Assembly: GCA_021816775.1 (NCBI GenBank)
Contig: JAKAXA010000004.1
Span: forward strand, 114,420-178,419
Direction: 5' to 3'
DNA length: 64,000 bases
From: Pseudomonadota bacterium
GTDB lineage: Bacteria; Pseudomonadota; Gammaproteobacteria; Steroidobacterales; Steroidobacteraceae
Shown: positions 26,735-36,259 of the stretch, piece after piece
Numbering within the stretch: position 1 is the stretch's first letter
How the letters are laid out: each line of letters starts with the position of its first letter
The notes under the pieces: model-generated
Seen by the model: only the letters and a program-made list of their open reading frames with translations
The model's database searches: none
What the model was told of the DNA's origin: nothing
Made by a program: the position numbers and the translations under genes

Positions 26735-27298
26735 TCACTCCCCTGCGGACACCGACGGCGGCGCGAATCGCACGCCGTCATAGATTTCGCCGAGCCGCAG
26801 CGACAGCCCGAGCGAGTGCAACTCGAGTTCGGCATCCGCACCGTCAAGACGCTGCGCCCGCCAATGCTGCCCGCGACGATGCACGAGCGCACAGCACTCG
26901 CTCTGCGCGAGAATCAGATACTCCTCGATGGACAGGCTGCGCTCATAGTTCAACGACTTCTCGCGCTGATCGATGTGCCGCGTCGAGGGTGAGAGCACCT
27001 CGGCGACCAGCGTGGGATCGACGATGAAGTCACGGCCCCAGCGCTAAGGCTCGCAGGCGACCATGACATCCGGATAGTAGATGATCTGATCTTCGCCCAA
27101 TTCGAGGCGCAGCTTCAGGTCCGAGAGAAACACCTGACACGGCCCTCCACGCAGCCGCCTCGACAATGCCTGCGCCAACCCCAACGTGACCTGATTATGT
27201 GCCACGCTCGCCCCTGACATCGCATAGACGGCGCCGTTCAGAAACTCGTGCCGTTGCGAACTCGCTGCCTCGAACGCCCAGTACGCTTCGAGCGACAT
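26735..27298 (-). pseudogene. Uma2-family endonuclease interrupted by an amber codon
   Basis: Uma2 (DUF820) restriction-endonuclease-fold gene of about 187 codons. The family start MSLEAYWAFEAASSQRHEFL, the acidic motif YYPDVMVAC and, in the same frame further on, EVLSPSTRHIDQREKSLNYE are all present with the expected D, E and K catalytic residues. A single TAG (minus strand, 27046-27044) stands between VACEP and RWGRDFIVDP. Everything else reads through, so one point mutation or suppression of UAG would account for it. Uma2 genes are typically multicopy, mobile and often degraded. The upstream extension to 27457 lacks homology and is not included. Confidence 0.8.
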
Positions 27299-27363
27299 AT
27301 GTGTCTCAGACAGTGCATACGAGCCACGGGCCTCCCCGACCGTCAGTGACGCTGCACCCTCGC

Positions 27364-27450
27364 TCAGCAGGTCAGCCAATCCGCCAAACCCGCCCGCTCC
27401 GCGAGCGTCAGGCGCAAAATCGCCGCGCGAATCTCTTGTCCGGTCTGCAT
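27364..27450 (-). pseudogene. Possible antitoxin-like ORF remnant upstream of Uma2
   Basis: A 28-codon ORF starts at an ATG preceded by GAGAGGTGAGTC and encodes MQTGQEIRAAILRLTLAERA followed by GLADWLTC and a stop. The ILRLTLAERAGLADWL stretch resembles the N-terminal helix of small addiction-module proteins often found next to toxins or Uma2 genes. It ends abruptly; the downstream sequence in other frames does not clearly continue it. Weak evidence: it could equally be a chance ORF. Confidence 0.25.
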
Positions 27451-27823
27451 GACTCACCTCTCACCGAAGCCGCCCGCGCAGTCTACGGCTCGAGCACGCC
27501 TCTGGCAGAGCGACTTTCTGCCATGTTTCGGCCGATTTTCAACCCTCATTAGGCCGAATCATGTTGGCTCTCTACGTCAGAGAACAGCGTGTTATAGAAA
27601 CGCCACAGGAGACGCATATTCGAGCGTCGTGTCTACCGCGCGGACCTCACGTCATGGCGCATACGTGCGAATCGGATTGACGGCACGAGCTCACCCCACC
27701 GATCGCGACTCGCTCGAGCAGCGAAACGGCCGATTGCGCAGATGCGATGTCGGGAGCGCAGGGCTGACGACAACAGAGACGCCCCCGGCAACCGGAGGCG
27801 TCCCGTGTCTCAGCCGTTGAGGG
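27451..27823. other. Gene-poor stretch between Uma2 remnant and DUF2934 gene
   Basis: No open reading frame with recognisable homology on either strand. Base composition is visibly lower in GC than the flanking genes (e.g. around 27530-27600). The right end holds the hairpin described separately. Appears to be relic or intergenic DNA in the decayed patch. Confidence 0.5.
27779..27801 (-). terminator. Possible terminator hairpin after DUF2934 gene
   Basis: Inverted repeat with arms ACGCC-C-CCGG and CCGG-A-GGCGT around a CAA loop, about 23 bp downstream of the DUF2934 stop. One internal mismatch. No strong T-run follows on the minus strand, so intrinsic termination is only possible. Confidence 0.4.
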
Positions 27824-28111
27824 CTACTGTGGCCGATTCCCGTGCGCCGCCCCGGTGAGCAGCGCGTCGACTTCGGCCTCAGCTTTCAGCCAATCCTGCA
27901 CTTCATCGCCCGGCGCGAAGCCGCGCCGCTCGGCGTGAAAGTAAGCGGCCTCGGCGATCATCGCGCGCCGGACATCTTCGGCCACGGTCACGCCGGCTGC
28001 CGCAGAATTCGCTTTGGGCTTCGCCTGCCGTGCAGGAGGGGTGGGCGCCTTGGGGGCGGCGGTGGGTTCGGTTTTGGGCGCAGGGGTCGGATCGTTACGT
28101 CGAGTCGCCAT
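27824..28111 (-). CDS. DUF2934 domain protein
   Basis: Small protein of 95 residues. The first ~40 residues are a low-complexity Lys/Pro/Ala/Thr-rich tail (TPAPKTEPTAAPKAPTPPAR). The last ~50 hold the DUF2934 motif: MIAEAAYFHAERRGFAPGDE followed by VQDWLKAEAEVDALL. DUF2934 proteins are short and of unknown function, often in soil bacteria. Isolated between two degenerate genes, and apparently intact. Confidence 0.75.
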   Translation of the reverse strand: MATRRNDPTPAPKTEPTAAPKAPTPPARQAKPKANSAAAGVTVAEDVRRAMIAEAAYFHAERRGFAPGDEVQDWLKAEAEVDALLTGAAHGNRPQ

Positions 28112-28415
28112 GGGTCCTCCTAATCAAGAATGGCTCCGTGCGCGAAATGCGGCACAAGACTGTGCCCCCCCTTGATCGGCGGGCCCCACGGCCTGCCGAC
28201 GCGACAGGCACACAGCATAGGCCTGATCGGTCCCAAGTGCCAATTCATCTCGGCATACGCTCATGTCCGCCGCGCACGGTCCGCGCAGTGTCCGCTGTCC
28301 GCCCAACGGACAGTCCCGGACGCTGCCGCGACAGCGCCCCAGAGTGGGTTCTCCTTGCCGATCAGCAGGTTGCCGGAGCGCGCCGCGCGGCCCTGGCGCC
28401 AGATCCTCGGCGGCG
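28112..28415. other. Intergenic region with nested palindrome upstream of kinase remnant
   Basis: No supported gene. Contains CTGTCCG (28295-28301), CCCAA, CGGACAG (28307-28313), flanked further out by another GTCCG/CGGAC pair. This resembles an activator or enhancer-binding site left in front of the truncated kinase gene; no factor is assigned. Confidence 0.4.
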
Positions 28416-29436
28416 GTGAGCGGCGGGATCGACAGTCTGCGCGACCGCGATTTCAGCGTCAGCATCGCAGCCCCCGTGCCGCTCGAGCTGCGCGAACGGG
28501 TCGAGGCCTACAACGGCCTCGGCGCGCCGCTGCGCCGCGAGCGGTTCGATCTGTATCCGCGCGAGCTGCTGCTCAATACGGTGCTGCAGACCACGTCCGT
28601 CGCGCTCGTCTTGAGCAGCGACGCCGACCGCATCGTGTTCGGCAACCTCGCCGCGCGGCAGCTGCTGCGCGCCGGGCGCCGGCTCGAGGGTCTGGAGATG
28701 CGCGCGCTGCTCGACGAGCAGCCGAGCGAGCTGCGCACGGCGATCGCGGCGGGCAGCGACACGCTCTTCACCCTCGGCGCCGGACCCGAGAGCGAGGTGT
28801 ACCGCTTCTCCCGGCGGGAGTTCCTGCTGAACGCGCGGCCGCATCGGCTGCGGCTGCTCGAGTGCCTGACGCGCGAGCTCGCCGCGCAGGAGATCGCGGT
28901 CTGGAAGACGGTCATCCGGGTCATCGCACGAGTTCAACAACTCGTTCGCCACCATCGGCGAGCGCACCGCGCATCTGGCCGCGTTCATCGACGGCGATGC
29001 GCGTTTCGCCAAGCTCTCCCGGCCCCGGCCGGCGCCGCTCACCCGGGAGCCGTTCCTCACGCCGCTCGCCGCCTCGCTCGGCTTTCGCATCGAGGGGATG
29101 CTGCCGGCACACGAAACCTCCGCCGATGCCAGCCAGCTCGAGCAGGTGATCATCAACCTCGTCAAGAATGCCCGCGAGTCCGGCTCGCCCTCCGAGGAAA
29201 TCACGCTCGGCGTGCACGCGCAGGCGGACGGCGTGCGCATCGAGGTGGCCGACCGGGGCAGCGGGCTCGATGAACAGGCGCTGCGCGATGCGCTGCTGCC
29301 GTTCTTCTCGACCCAGTCCTCGGGCTCGGGCCTGGGGCTCACCCTGTGCCGCGAGATCATCGAGGCGCACGGCGGGCGGCTGGTGATCGCCAATCGCCCC
29401 GGCGGCGGTGCGGTCGTGTCGGTCCATCTTCCCTAA
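28416..29436 (+). pseudogene. Degenerate NtrY-like sensor histidine kinase
   Basis: Remnant of a soluble-plus-membrane kinase of the NtrY/PAS type. The 5' half (from SLRDRDFSVSIA through AYNGLGAPLRRERFDLYP and VALVLSSDADRIVFGNLAAR to EIAVWKTVIRVI) is HAMP-end plus PAS linker, but the expected N-terminal membrane segments are missing. At 28925-28927 the frame shifts (+1 base or -2 bases): the H-box HEFNNS appears in another frame. It runs straight into FATIGERTAHLAAFIDGDAR, lacking about 25 residues of the usual dimerisation helix. The ATPase half is preserved (QVIINLVKNARESGS, VADRGSGLD, LLPFFSTQ, GSGLGLTLC). N-terminal truncation, internal deletion and frameshift together mean it cannot make a normal kinase. 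No cognate regulator remains nearby. Confidence 0.82.
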
Positions 29437-29721
29437 CCACCCGATTCCCGCCGCCCGGTGCTCACCGAGTCGACTCTGGGGGCAGTCCGTTGCGACGCGA
29501 GACGTCCGGACTCGACGAGTCGGGACGCGGCGACTATGCTCACGCCGTGGCTGTCTTCATTGTGACAGGCGCGCACCGGCGCCAGAGGAGTCTTTGCCGG
29601 CGCGTGTTCCTGCGGCTCGGGCCGCCGGGATGCGTGGCGCCGCCGGCACGCGTTCCCTTGCGCACAGCGCAGGGCCTTGACGCACGCAAACCGGACCTTG
29701 TTGTCTCCTGAGCCCACCAGG
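29437..29721. other. Intergenic region before FUSC gene
   Basis: No gene, repeat or convincing promoter recognised. A TTG at 29677 would add 15 residues to the FUSC protein; otherwise the stretch looks like unremarkable leader or relic DNA. Confidence 0.4.
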
Positions 29722-31815
29722 ATGCGCTCCCCGCCTAACAGCCTGCGGGCCAGAGTTCTGTCAGTCCTGCTGACGACCCAACCGGCGCAGGTTCCCTGGC
29801 GCGTGCTGCTGCGCAACACCGCCGCGGTCGTTCTACCGCTCGCTTGGGGCATCAGCAGCGGGCAGCTGCTCGCCGGCATCGCCGTGTCGGTGGGGGCGCT
29901 CACCACCATGTATTCGGATCAGCCGGGCCCCTACCGGCAGCGCCTCGAGCGCCTGCTTGCGGTCTCGGCCGCAGGCGGCATCGCCACCTTTCTCGGCCTG
30001 ACGCTGAATCACCACCTGGGCGCGCTGCTCATCGCCGCGCTCGCCGTCGGCTTCGCCGGCGCGCTGCTGGTGACCTTCGGCGATGCCATCGCGCGGGTGG
30101 GCATGAATGCGATGGTGCTGCTGGTGGTCGCCACCGACCTGCCGGCCCCCACTCTCGGGGCCGCCCTGCAATTGACCGCGGAGGTCGCCGCCGGGGGACT
30201 GCTGCTCACGCTGATCTCGATCGCGGCATGGCCACTGCAGCGCTACGGACCGGAGCGCGAAGCGCTTGCCGCCGTTTACCGGGGGCTCGCCGCGATGGCG
30301 CGCGGCGGGGCCCCTGACAGCGGCGCGGCTCTCGCGCTCACCGACGGCATGACGGAACTGCAGCATACGCTGCTCGGCCCGCACCGAGCACGCGGCGCGG
30401 TGATGGATTACTTCGGCGTGATGCTCGAGCTTGCCGAGCGCGCCCGCCTCGAGCTCACCGCGTTGGAATCGGCCGAGCCCGGGCCGCACATCGCCCCGCT
30501 GGTGCAGCACGAGAGCGCTGAAGTGCTCGAGGCCATCGCCGCGGCCGTGACGGCCGGCTCAGACCCGCAGCAGAGCATGCACGGTGCGCTCGAGCGCCTG
30601 CAGAGCGCGGAACGGAGCGCCGGCGAGCACGAGGCGGCGCTGCCGGAGGGTCCGTGGCGGCATTTTCAGGCGCTGTCGGGCCAGCTTTCCGCCGCGGTGC
30701 GCAACGCGGAGCGCGCCGCAACGCAAGGGCTGCGCCACCCCAGCGATGAGGACCTGCAGCTGCCGCGCGCGCTGCGTCCGCAGTCCCCACTCGCCATCCT
30801 CGCCGCCAACCTCACGCCCGCCTCCGCGGCGTTCCGCCATGCCGTTCGCAGCGCCGTGTGCTTCTCGTTCGCGCTGTGGCTCGGCCGGGTGCTGCCGGTC
30901 GAGCACGGTTACTGGCTGCCGATGACCGTTGCGATCGTGCTGCGCGCAGACTATGCGGGCACCTTGAGCTACGGCCTGCTGCGCGTCGTCGGTACCGTGC
31001 TCGGTCTGCTGCTGACGACCGCCCTGGTTCATGTTCTGCCGGCCAACGCGTGGATGCACCTGGCGGTGCTGGCGCTCTTGTGCGTGGGGTTCCGCTACTT
31101 CGGCACCGTGCACTACGGTGTGGCGATCGCCTGCCTCACCGGCCTGGTGGTGCTGCTGCTCGCCTTCGCCGGCGAGGCGCCGGAGCCGACCGTGATCGCC
31201 CGGCTCATCGACACCGTCGCCGGCAGCGCCGTGGCACTCGCCGCCTATGCCCTGTGGCCCACCTGGGAGAAGGGACGCACGCGTGAGACATTGGCGCAGA
31301 TGCTGCTCGCCTACGCGAACTACCTGACGGCTCTCGCCGCCGGCGGCGCCGGGGAGCGGCGCGACGGACGGCAAGCCGCCCGTGTGGCGCGGGTCAACGC
31401 CGAAGCCTCCGTCAAGCGCCTGCTCGCCGAGCCCGCCACGCCCGCGGCGCTCGCAGAGCTGGCGCACTCGCTGCTCACCAACGGCAATCGCCTGGCGCGC
31501 ACCATCATGACTCTCGAGGCGCTCCTCGGGCACCAGGCATCGCCCTCGATCCGCGCCTCGCTCGAGCCGTTCATTCGCGAGAGCGCCGCGGCGCTCGAGG
31601 AGGCGGCCGCGGCCCTGGACGCGCACCGCGAGCCGCAGGCGCTGCCGCCGATCCGCGCCGCGCAGCGGCAACTCGCGCGCGAGCTGGCGGCGGGGGGCGG
31701 CGGCCTCGCCGGCGAGCTCGTCGGCGCCTGCGACCGTCTGGTCGACAACATCAACACGCTGGCGCACATCGTGACGCGCGCCCCGGCGCACCCGCCGGCC
31801 ATCCAGCCGGCCTAG
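29722..31815 (+). CDS. FUSC-family inner membrane transporter
   Basis: Protein of about 697 residues with two blocks of hydrophobic helices (about 25-175 and 375-510) separated and followed by long soluble helical regions. This is the fusaric-acid-resistance/aromatic-acid-exporter (AaeB, YccS) layout. Family signs: LAGIAVSVGALTTMYSDQPG in the first block and FALWLGRVLPVEHGYWLPMT plus RVVGTVLGLLLTTAL in the second. Likely exports aromatic acids or related small hydrophobic compounds; substrate unknown. The ATG at 29722 is preferred over an upstream TTG. Stands alone, convergent with galU (10 bp). Confidence 0.85.
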   Translation: MRSPPNSLRARVLSVLLTTQPAQVPWRVLLRNTAAVVLPLAWGISSGQLLAGIAVSVGALTTMYSDQPGPYRQRLERLLAVSAAGGIATFLGLTLNHHLGALLIAALAVGFAGALLVTFGDAIARVGMNAMVLLVVATDLPAPTLGAALQLTAEVAAGGLLLTLISIAAWPLQRYGPEREALAAVYRGLAAMARGGAPDSGAALALTDGMTELQHTLLGPHRARGAVMDYFGVMLELAERARLELTALESAEPGPHIAPLVQHESAEVLEAIAAAVTAGSDPQQSMHGALERLQSAERSAGEHEAALPEGPWRHFQALSGQLSAAVRNAERAATQGLRHPSDEDLQLPRALRPQSPLAILAANLTPASAAFRHAVRSAVCFSFALWLGRVLPVEHGYWLPMTVAIVLRADYAGTLSYGLLRVVGTVLGLLLTTALVHVLPANAWMHLAVLALLCVGFRYFGTVHYGVAIACLTGLVVLLLAFAGEAPEPTVIARLIDTVAGSAVALAAYALWPTWEKGRTRETLAQMLLAYANYLTALAAGGAGERRDGRQAARVARVNAEASVKRLLAEPATPAALAELAHSLLTNGNRLARTIMTLEALLGHQASPSIRASLEPFIRESAAALEEAAAALDAHREPQALPPIRAAQRQLARELAAGGGGLAGELVGACDRLVDNINTLAHIVTRAPAHPPAIQPA

Positions 31816-31825
31816 CGCGCCGCGC

Positions 31826-32800
31826 TCAGGCCGCAGAAGAGGGCCGCTGAGTGCGGCGGCGCGCGCCCGTACCGTTGGTGTGGCGCCGTCGCGCCGGCGC
31901 TGCGCCCGATTCCATCTCGAGCTGCAGACTGCGCAGATAGCGGCGGAAATCCTTCCCCAGCATGGGATGGCCGAGCGCGTACTCGACGGTGGCTTGCAGG
32001 TAGCCGAGCTTGCTGCCGCAATCGTAGCGGGTACCGGAGAAGCGGTACGCGTAGACCGCCTCCTCGCGCATCAGCGCCGCGATCCCGTCGGTGAGCTGAA
32101 TCTCCCCGCCCGCGCCGCGGCCGAGCTTCTCCAGGTGCTCGAAGATCGACGGCGCCAGCACGTAGCGGCCCACCACGGCAAGGTTCGAGGGGGCCACGTT
32201 CGGCTTGGGCTTCTCCACGATGCTGCGCACGCGGCTGGTCGCCGACTTGTCCGCCTCCACCGCCACGATGCCGTACTTGTCGGTGTCCGAGCGCGGCACG
32301 GCCTGCACGCCGAGCACGCTCGCGCGCTTCGATTCGTACACCTCGGCCATCTGCGCCAGGCACGCCACATCGCTGCGGATCAGGTCATCGGCCAGATGCA
32401 CGAAGAACGGCTCGGCGCCGACGGCCGGCTGCGCGCACAGCACCGCGTGCCCGAGCCCCAGAGGCGCGGGCTGGCGGATGTAGATGCAGGAGGCGTACGA
32501 GGGCAACACGCTGCGGATCTGGTTGAGCAGGCTGCTCTTGCCCTGACGCTCGAGCAGCTGCTCGAGCTCCTGGTCGGAGTCGAAATGATCCTCGATGGCG
32601 CGCTTGGCCGCGCCGGTGATGAACACCAGCCGGGTCGCGCCGGCGGCGAGCGCTTCCTCCACCGCGTACTGGATGAGCGGCTTGTCGACCACCGGCAGCA
32701 TCTCCTTGGGGCTCGCCTTGGTCGCCGGCAGGAAGCGCGTACCGCGGCCGGCCACCGGGAATACGGCCGTGCGTATGATCGATTTTGGAGCTGTCCGCAT
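31826..32800 (-). CDS. galU: UTP--glucose-1-phosphate uridylyltransferase
   Basis: Makes UDP-glucose from UTP and glucose-1-phosphate for LPS, exopolysaccharide and trehalose synthesis. 324 residues. Nucleotidyltransferase signature [20 protein letters not shown], the [17 protein letters not shown] block, FVHLADDLI and [13 protein letters not shown] are diagnostic for bacterial GalU. The start [18 protein letters not shown] is used; a 16-residue N-terminal extension is possible but unlike homologues. The last ~30 residues ([15 protein letters not shown]) are a basic tail beyond the usual C-terminus. Monocistronic, with lapB ending 53 bp upstream. Confidence 0.92.
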   Translation of the reverse strand: MRTAPKSIIRTAVFPVAGRGTRFLPATKASPKEMLPVVDKPLIQYAVEEALAAGATRLVFITGAAKRAIEDHFDSDQELEQLLERQGKSSLLNQIRSVLPSYASCIYIRQPAPLGLGHAVLCAQPAVGAEPFFVHLADDLIRSDVACLAQMAEVYESKRASVLGVQAVPRSDTDKYGIVAVEADKSATSRVRSIVEKPKPNVAPSNLAVVGRYVLAPSIFEHLEKLGRGAGGEIQLTDGIAALMREEAVYAYRFSGTRYDCGSKLGYLQATVEYALGHPMLGKDFRRYLRSLQLEMESGAAPARRRHTNGTGARRRTQRPSSAA

Positions 32801-32853
32801 GATGGTCTCCTGGAAACCTGTGCTCGGCCGTACGGGCCGTCTATGCACCTAGT

Positions 32854-34047
32854 TTAGCGCCCGGTCCCGCCGAGATCGCGCCGATCGTCCCGCGCCGGGC
32901 GCTCCCTCGGGCCCGCGCGCTCTGCAAAAGCCGCCTCCGGCGGACTCACTTCCCACTTGAACGCCGCCGGTCGCATGCTGTCCCAGGCGCGACACTTCGG
33001 GCAGCGCCAGTACCACCCGACGCTGAGCAGGCCGCACTCCTCGCACTGGTAGCGCCCGCCGGCATCGCCGAGCCGCTTCAGCAGCAGCGCCAGCGAGTAG
33101 GCTTCCGCGGCCGCCTCGGCCTGCGGCCCCTGCAAATCGGCGAGCCGCTGCAGCTGCTGCGGCGGCAGCGCGCTCGCGAGCAGCACCGCGAGTTCCCTCG
33201 GGGCGGTCTGTCCGGCGCGCTGCAGCCGCGCCCACAGCGCCGCGAGCACGCGGGGCTCCTCGACCTCGCGGGCGAGCGCGAGCGCGCGCGGAATCATCTC
33301 GATCGCGAGGGCCGGATGCGCCTCGATGATTCGCAGATACCCCTCGAGCGCCTCGGCGTGCTCTCCGGCCGTCTCGGCGATGCGCGCCGCGAGCACCTCG
33401 GCGCGCGGCAGGTCATGCGCGCGCGTCATCGCCTGACCGAGCAGCACCCGCGCGCGCGGCGCATCGCCCTGGCCGAGCGCCTGCTCGGCGAGCTCGCACA
33501 GGTAATGCGCGGCGACCCGGGCGCGCTCGCTCTGCACCTGCTCCGGCAGCGCGTGCAGCGTCTCGAGCGCGTTGCTCCAATCGCCCTGCGCCTCGTAGAT
33601 GCGCAGCAGCTGATCGAGCGCGATGTCGCGATACTCGGCCGAGGAGGCGAGCTCCTCGAACAGCCGCTCGGCGCGGTCCATGAGACCGGCGCTCAAGTAA
33701 TCCAACGCAAGGGCGAAGGCCGCCTTGTCGCGCAGCGCCGTCGTGCCCTGCTCGCGCAGCCGGCTGTGGATCGCGATCGCGCGATCGACCTCGCCGCGGC
33801 GGCGAAACAAGCTCCCCAGCGCGAATTGGATCTCGGCGGCGTCGCCCGCCTCGGCCATGCGCGCAAATACCTCCACCGCATGATCGAAACGATCGTTGAT
33901 GAGATGGTCGAGCCCGACGTAGTAATCGCGCGGCAGGCGCACCGTGCGGCCATTGGCGGTGAGCCGCCCGAGCAGCCACGCGGCGAGGCCGATGGCGCCG
34001 AAGGCCAACGCGAGCAGATAAGCGGGCAGCGCGATCACGACCGGCAA
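32854..34047 (-). CDS. lapB: Lipopolysaccharide assembly protein LapB (YciM)
   Basis: Inner-membrane-anchored TPR protein of 397 residues that regulates LPS synthesis by presenting LpxC to FtsH. N-terminal TM PAYLLALAFGAIGLAAWLLG, then tandem TPRs (GLDHLINDRFDHAVEVFARM; FALGSLFRRRGEVDRAIAIH; LLRIYEAQGDWSNALETL). A C-terminal rubredoxin-like zinc knuckle follows (YQCEECG ... WRCPKCRAW, four Cys). The reading frame begins with TTG, or GTG three codons later; no ATG fits. Directly downstream of ihfB as in many gammaproteobacteria, but the lapA gene normally lying between them is absent. Confidence 0.9.
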   Translation of the reverse strand: MPVVIALPAYLLALAFGAIGLAAWLLGRLTANGRTVRLPRDYYVGLDHLINDRFDHAVEVFARMAEAGDAAEIQFALGSLFRRRGEVDRAIAIHSRLREQGTTALRDKAAFALALDYLSAGLMDRAERLFEELASSAEYRDIALDQLLRIYEAQGDWSNALETLHALPEQVQSERARVAAHYLCELAEQALGQGDAPRARVLLGQAMTRAHDLPRAEVLAARIAETAGEHAEALEGYLRIIEAHPALAIEMIPRALALAREVEEPRVLAALWARLQRAGQTAPRELAVLLASALPPQQLQRLADLQGPQAEAAAEAYSLALLLKRLGDAGGRYQCEECGLLSVGWYWRCPKCRAWDSMRPAAFKWEVSPPEAAFAERAGPRERPARDDRRDLGGTGR

Positions 34048-34085
34048 TTTAACATGCGCCGGTGAGCGCAGTGAGCGGCGTGCGA

Positions 34086-34388
34086 CTAGCCGCGGATGGG
34101 CTGATCCGCCCCCTCGTTGACCCGCTCCCGCAGGTCCTTGCCCGCCTTGAAATGCGGCACGTGCTTGCCCGAGAGCGCCACCGCCTCGCCCGTCTTGGGA
34201 TTGCGTCCCTGGCGGGGCGGGCGGAAGTGCAGCGAGAAGCTGCCGAAGCCGCGGATCTCGATGCGCTCGCCCTGAGCGAGCGCATCGCTCATCACCTCGA
34301 GAATCTGCTTCAGGGCGAGCTCGACATCCTTGGCCGGCAGATGCTTCTGCTTGGCGGCGATGATTTCGATGAGCTCAGATTTGGTCAT
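34086..34388 (-). CDS. ihfB: Integration host factor subunit beta
   Basis: HU/IHF-family DNA-bending protein of 100 residues. [20 protein letters not shown] begins the helical dimerisation part; [20 protein letters not shown] and [20 protein letters not shown] are the IHF-beta arm signatures, including the Pro that intercalates DNA. Follows rpsA by 56 bp as in E. coli. Would pair with IHF-alpha encoded elsewhere. Confidence 0.95.
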   Translation of the reverse strand: MTKSELIEIIAAKQKHLPAKDVELALKQILEVMSDALAQGERIEIRGFGSFSLHFRPPRQGRNPKTGEAVALSGKHVPHFKAGKDLRERVNEGADQPIRG

Positions 34389-34401
34389 GTCGCAGTTGAG
34401 T

Positions 34402-34436
34402 CGCCGCCGCCCCCGGATGAAGCAGGAGCGGCGGCG
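34402..34436 (-). terminator. rpsA-ihfB intergenic hairpin
   Basis: Perfect 9-bp inverted repeat CGCCGCCGC / GCGGCGGCG around a 17-nt loop, filling most of the gap between the rpsA stop and the ihfB start. No T-run, so more likely an attenuator, mRNA stabiliser or processing site than a full terminator. Confidence 0.45.
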
Positions 34437-34444
34437 TTCAGGAC

Positions 34445-36121
34445 TTAGCCACGATCTCCGATATGCTCTTTGAGCAGATCGCCCAGGCTCGTGCCGGTCG
34501 GCGCGGCCTCCGAGGAGCGGTAACTCTGCACCGCCTCGGCCTCCTCATGCGCCTCCTTGGCCTTGATCGACAGCGAGATCGTGCGCGACTTGCGGTCGAC
34601 GCCCGTGAACTTCGCCTCGATCTCCTCGCCGACCTTCAGCACGCTGCGCGCATCCTCGATGCGGTCGCGGCCGAGCTCGGAGGCGCGCAGCTGCCCCTCG
34701 ATCCCGTTGCCGAGATCGATGACTGCGCCGCGCGCGTCGACCTCCTTGACCACGCCCCTGACGATCGTGCCCTTGGGATTCTCGGCGATGTAGCTCGAGA
34801 ACGGGTCCTTGGCGAGCTGCTTGATGCCGAGGCTGATGCGCTCGCGCTCCGGATCGATCGACAGCACCATGGCCTCGACCTGCTGGCCCTTCTGGTAGCT
34901 GCGCACCGCCTCCTCGCCCGGCATGTCCCAGGAGATGTCCGACAGGTGCACCAGGCCGTCGATGCTGCCCGAGAGGCCGATGAAGATGCCGAAATCGGTG
35001 ATCGACTTGATCTGCCCGCTCACGTGATCGCCGCGGTTGTAGTTCTCGGCGAACTCCTTCCACGGGTTGGCCTTGCACTGCTTCAGGCCCAGGGAGATGC
35101 GCCGACGGTCCTCGTCGACATCGAGCACCATGACTTCCACTTCCTCGCCGGTGTGCACGACCTTGGCCGGATTGACGTTCTTGTTGGTCCAGTCCATCTC
35201 CGACACGTGCACCAGGCCCTCGACGCCGTCCTCGATCTCGACGAACGCGCCGTAGTCGGCGATGTTGGTGACCTTGCCGAACACGCGGGTGTTGGGCGGA
35301 TAGCGCCGCGCTATGTTCTCCCACGGATCGGCCCCGAGCTGCTTGAGGCCGAGGCTGACGCGCGAGCGCTCGCGATCGAACTTCAGGATCCGCACCTCGA
35401 TCTCATCGCCGACCTTGACGACTTCCGAGGGATGCTTGACGCGCTTCCACGCCATGTCCGTGATGTGCAGCAGTCCGTCGATGCCGCCGAGGTCGACGAA
35501 CGCGCCGTAATCGGTGAGGTTCTTCACCGCGCCGCGCACGACCGCCCCTTCCTGCAGGTTCTCCAGCAGCGCGCTGCGCTCGGCGGAGAACTCCTGCTCG
35601 ACCACGGCGCGGCGCGAGACCACCACGTTGTTGCGCTTCTGATCGAGCTTGATGACCTTGAACTCGAGCGGCTTGCCCTCGAGATAGGCGGTGTCGCGCA
35701 CCGGGCGCACATCGACCAGGGAGCCCGGCAGGAACGCCCGCACGTTGTCGATTTCCACCGTGAAGCCGCCCTTGACGCGCCCGGTGATCACGCCGCTGAC
35801 GATTTCGGACTTGTTGAACGCGTCCTCGAGACGGGTCCAGGTCCGGGCGCGCTTGGCCTTCTCGCGCGACAGACGGGTCTCGCCGGTGCCATCCTCGACC
35901 GAGTCGAGAGCCACCTCGACGTCATCGCCCGCCTTGACTTCGATCTCGCCGTGCTCGTCTTTGAACTGCTCGACGGGGATGACGGCCTCGGACTTCAGGC
36001 CGACGTTGACCACCACCACATCGGGGGTGACCTCAACGACCCGGCCGGTGAGGATCATCCCGGGGCGGATGCGTTGGTTGGCGAGACTCTGCTCGAACAG
36101 CTGTGCAAAACTTTCTGTCAT
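34445..36121 (-). CDS. rpsA: 30S ribosomal protein S1
   Basis: 558 residues, essentially the E. coli length, with six S1 (OB-fold) repeats, e.g. [60 protein letters not shown] and [20 protein letters not shown]. Mediates mRNA binding to the ribosome during initiation. The start [20 protein letters not shown] matches homologues; a 7-residue longer frame exists. Downstream of cmk by 138 bp, upstream of ihfB, the classical cmk-rpsA-ihfB order. Confidence 0.96.
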   Translation of the reverse strand: MTESFAQLFEQSLANQRIRPGMILTGRVVEVTPDVVVVNVGLKSEAVIPVEQFKDEHGEIEVKAGDDVEVALDSVEDGTGETRLSREKAKRARTWTRLEDAFNKSEIVSGVITGRVKGGFTVEIDNVRAFLPGSLVDVRPVRDTAYLEGKPLEFKVIKLDQKRNNVVVSRRAVVEQEFSAERSALLENLQEGAVVRGAVKNLTDYGAFVDLGGIDGLLHITDMAWKRVKHPSEVVKVGDEIEVRILKFDRERSRVSLGLKQLGADPWENIARRYPPNTRVFGKVTNIADYGAFVEIEDGVEGLVHVSEMDWTNKNVNPAKVVHTGEEVEVMVLDVDEDRRRISLGLKQCKANPWKEFAENYNRGDHVSGQIKSITDFGIFIGLSGSIDGLVHLSDISWDMPGEEAVRSYQKGQQVEAMVLSIDPERERISLGIKQLAKDPFSSYIAENPKGTIVRGVVKEVDARGAVIDLGNGIEGQLRASELGRDRIEDARSVLKVGEEIEAKFTGVDRKSRTISLSIKAKEAHEEAEAVQSYRSSEAAPTGTSLGDLLKEHIGDRG

Positions 36122-36259
36122 ACCTTCACTCGCACGGTCCATTGGAGTCCGTGCTTATAAACTGGCGCCCGTCGCGTCCGTAGGGCCCAGGCAGATGCGA
36201 AAAACGGCATGCGCGTCCCTGACCGCACACCAACCGGAAACCTCATCGGCAGGGCCGCG

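Noticed and set aside
29433..29909. Minus-strand open frame overlapping the start of the FUSC gene
   Set aside because: Covers a noncoding leader plus antisense of the FUSC N-terminus; Arg/Ser-rich with no homology.
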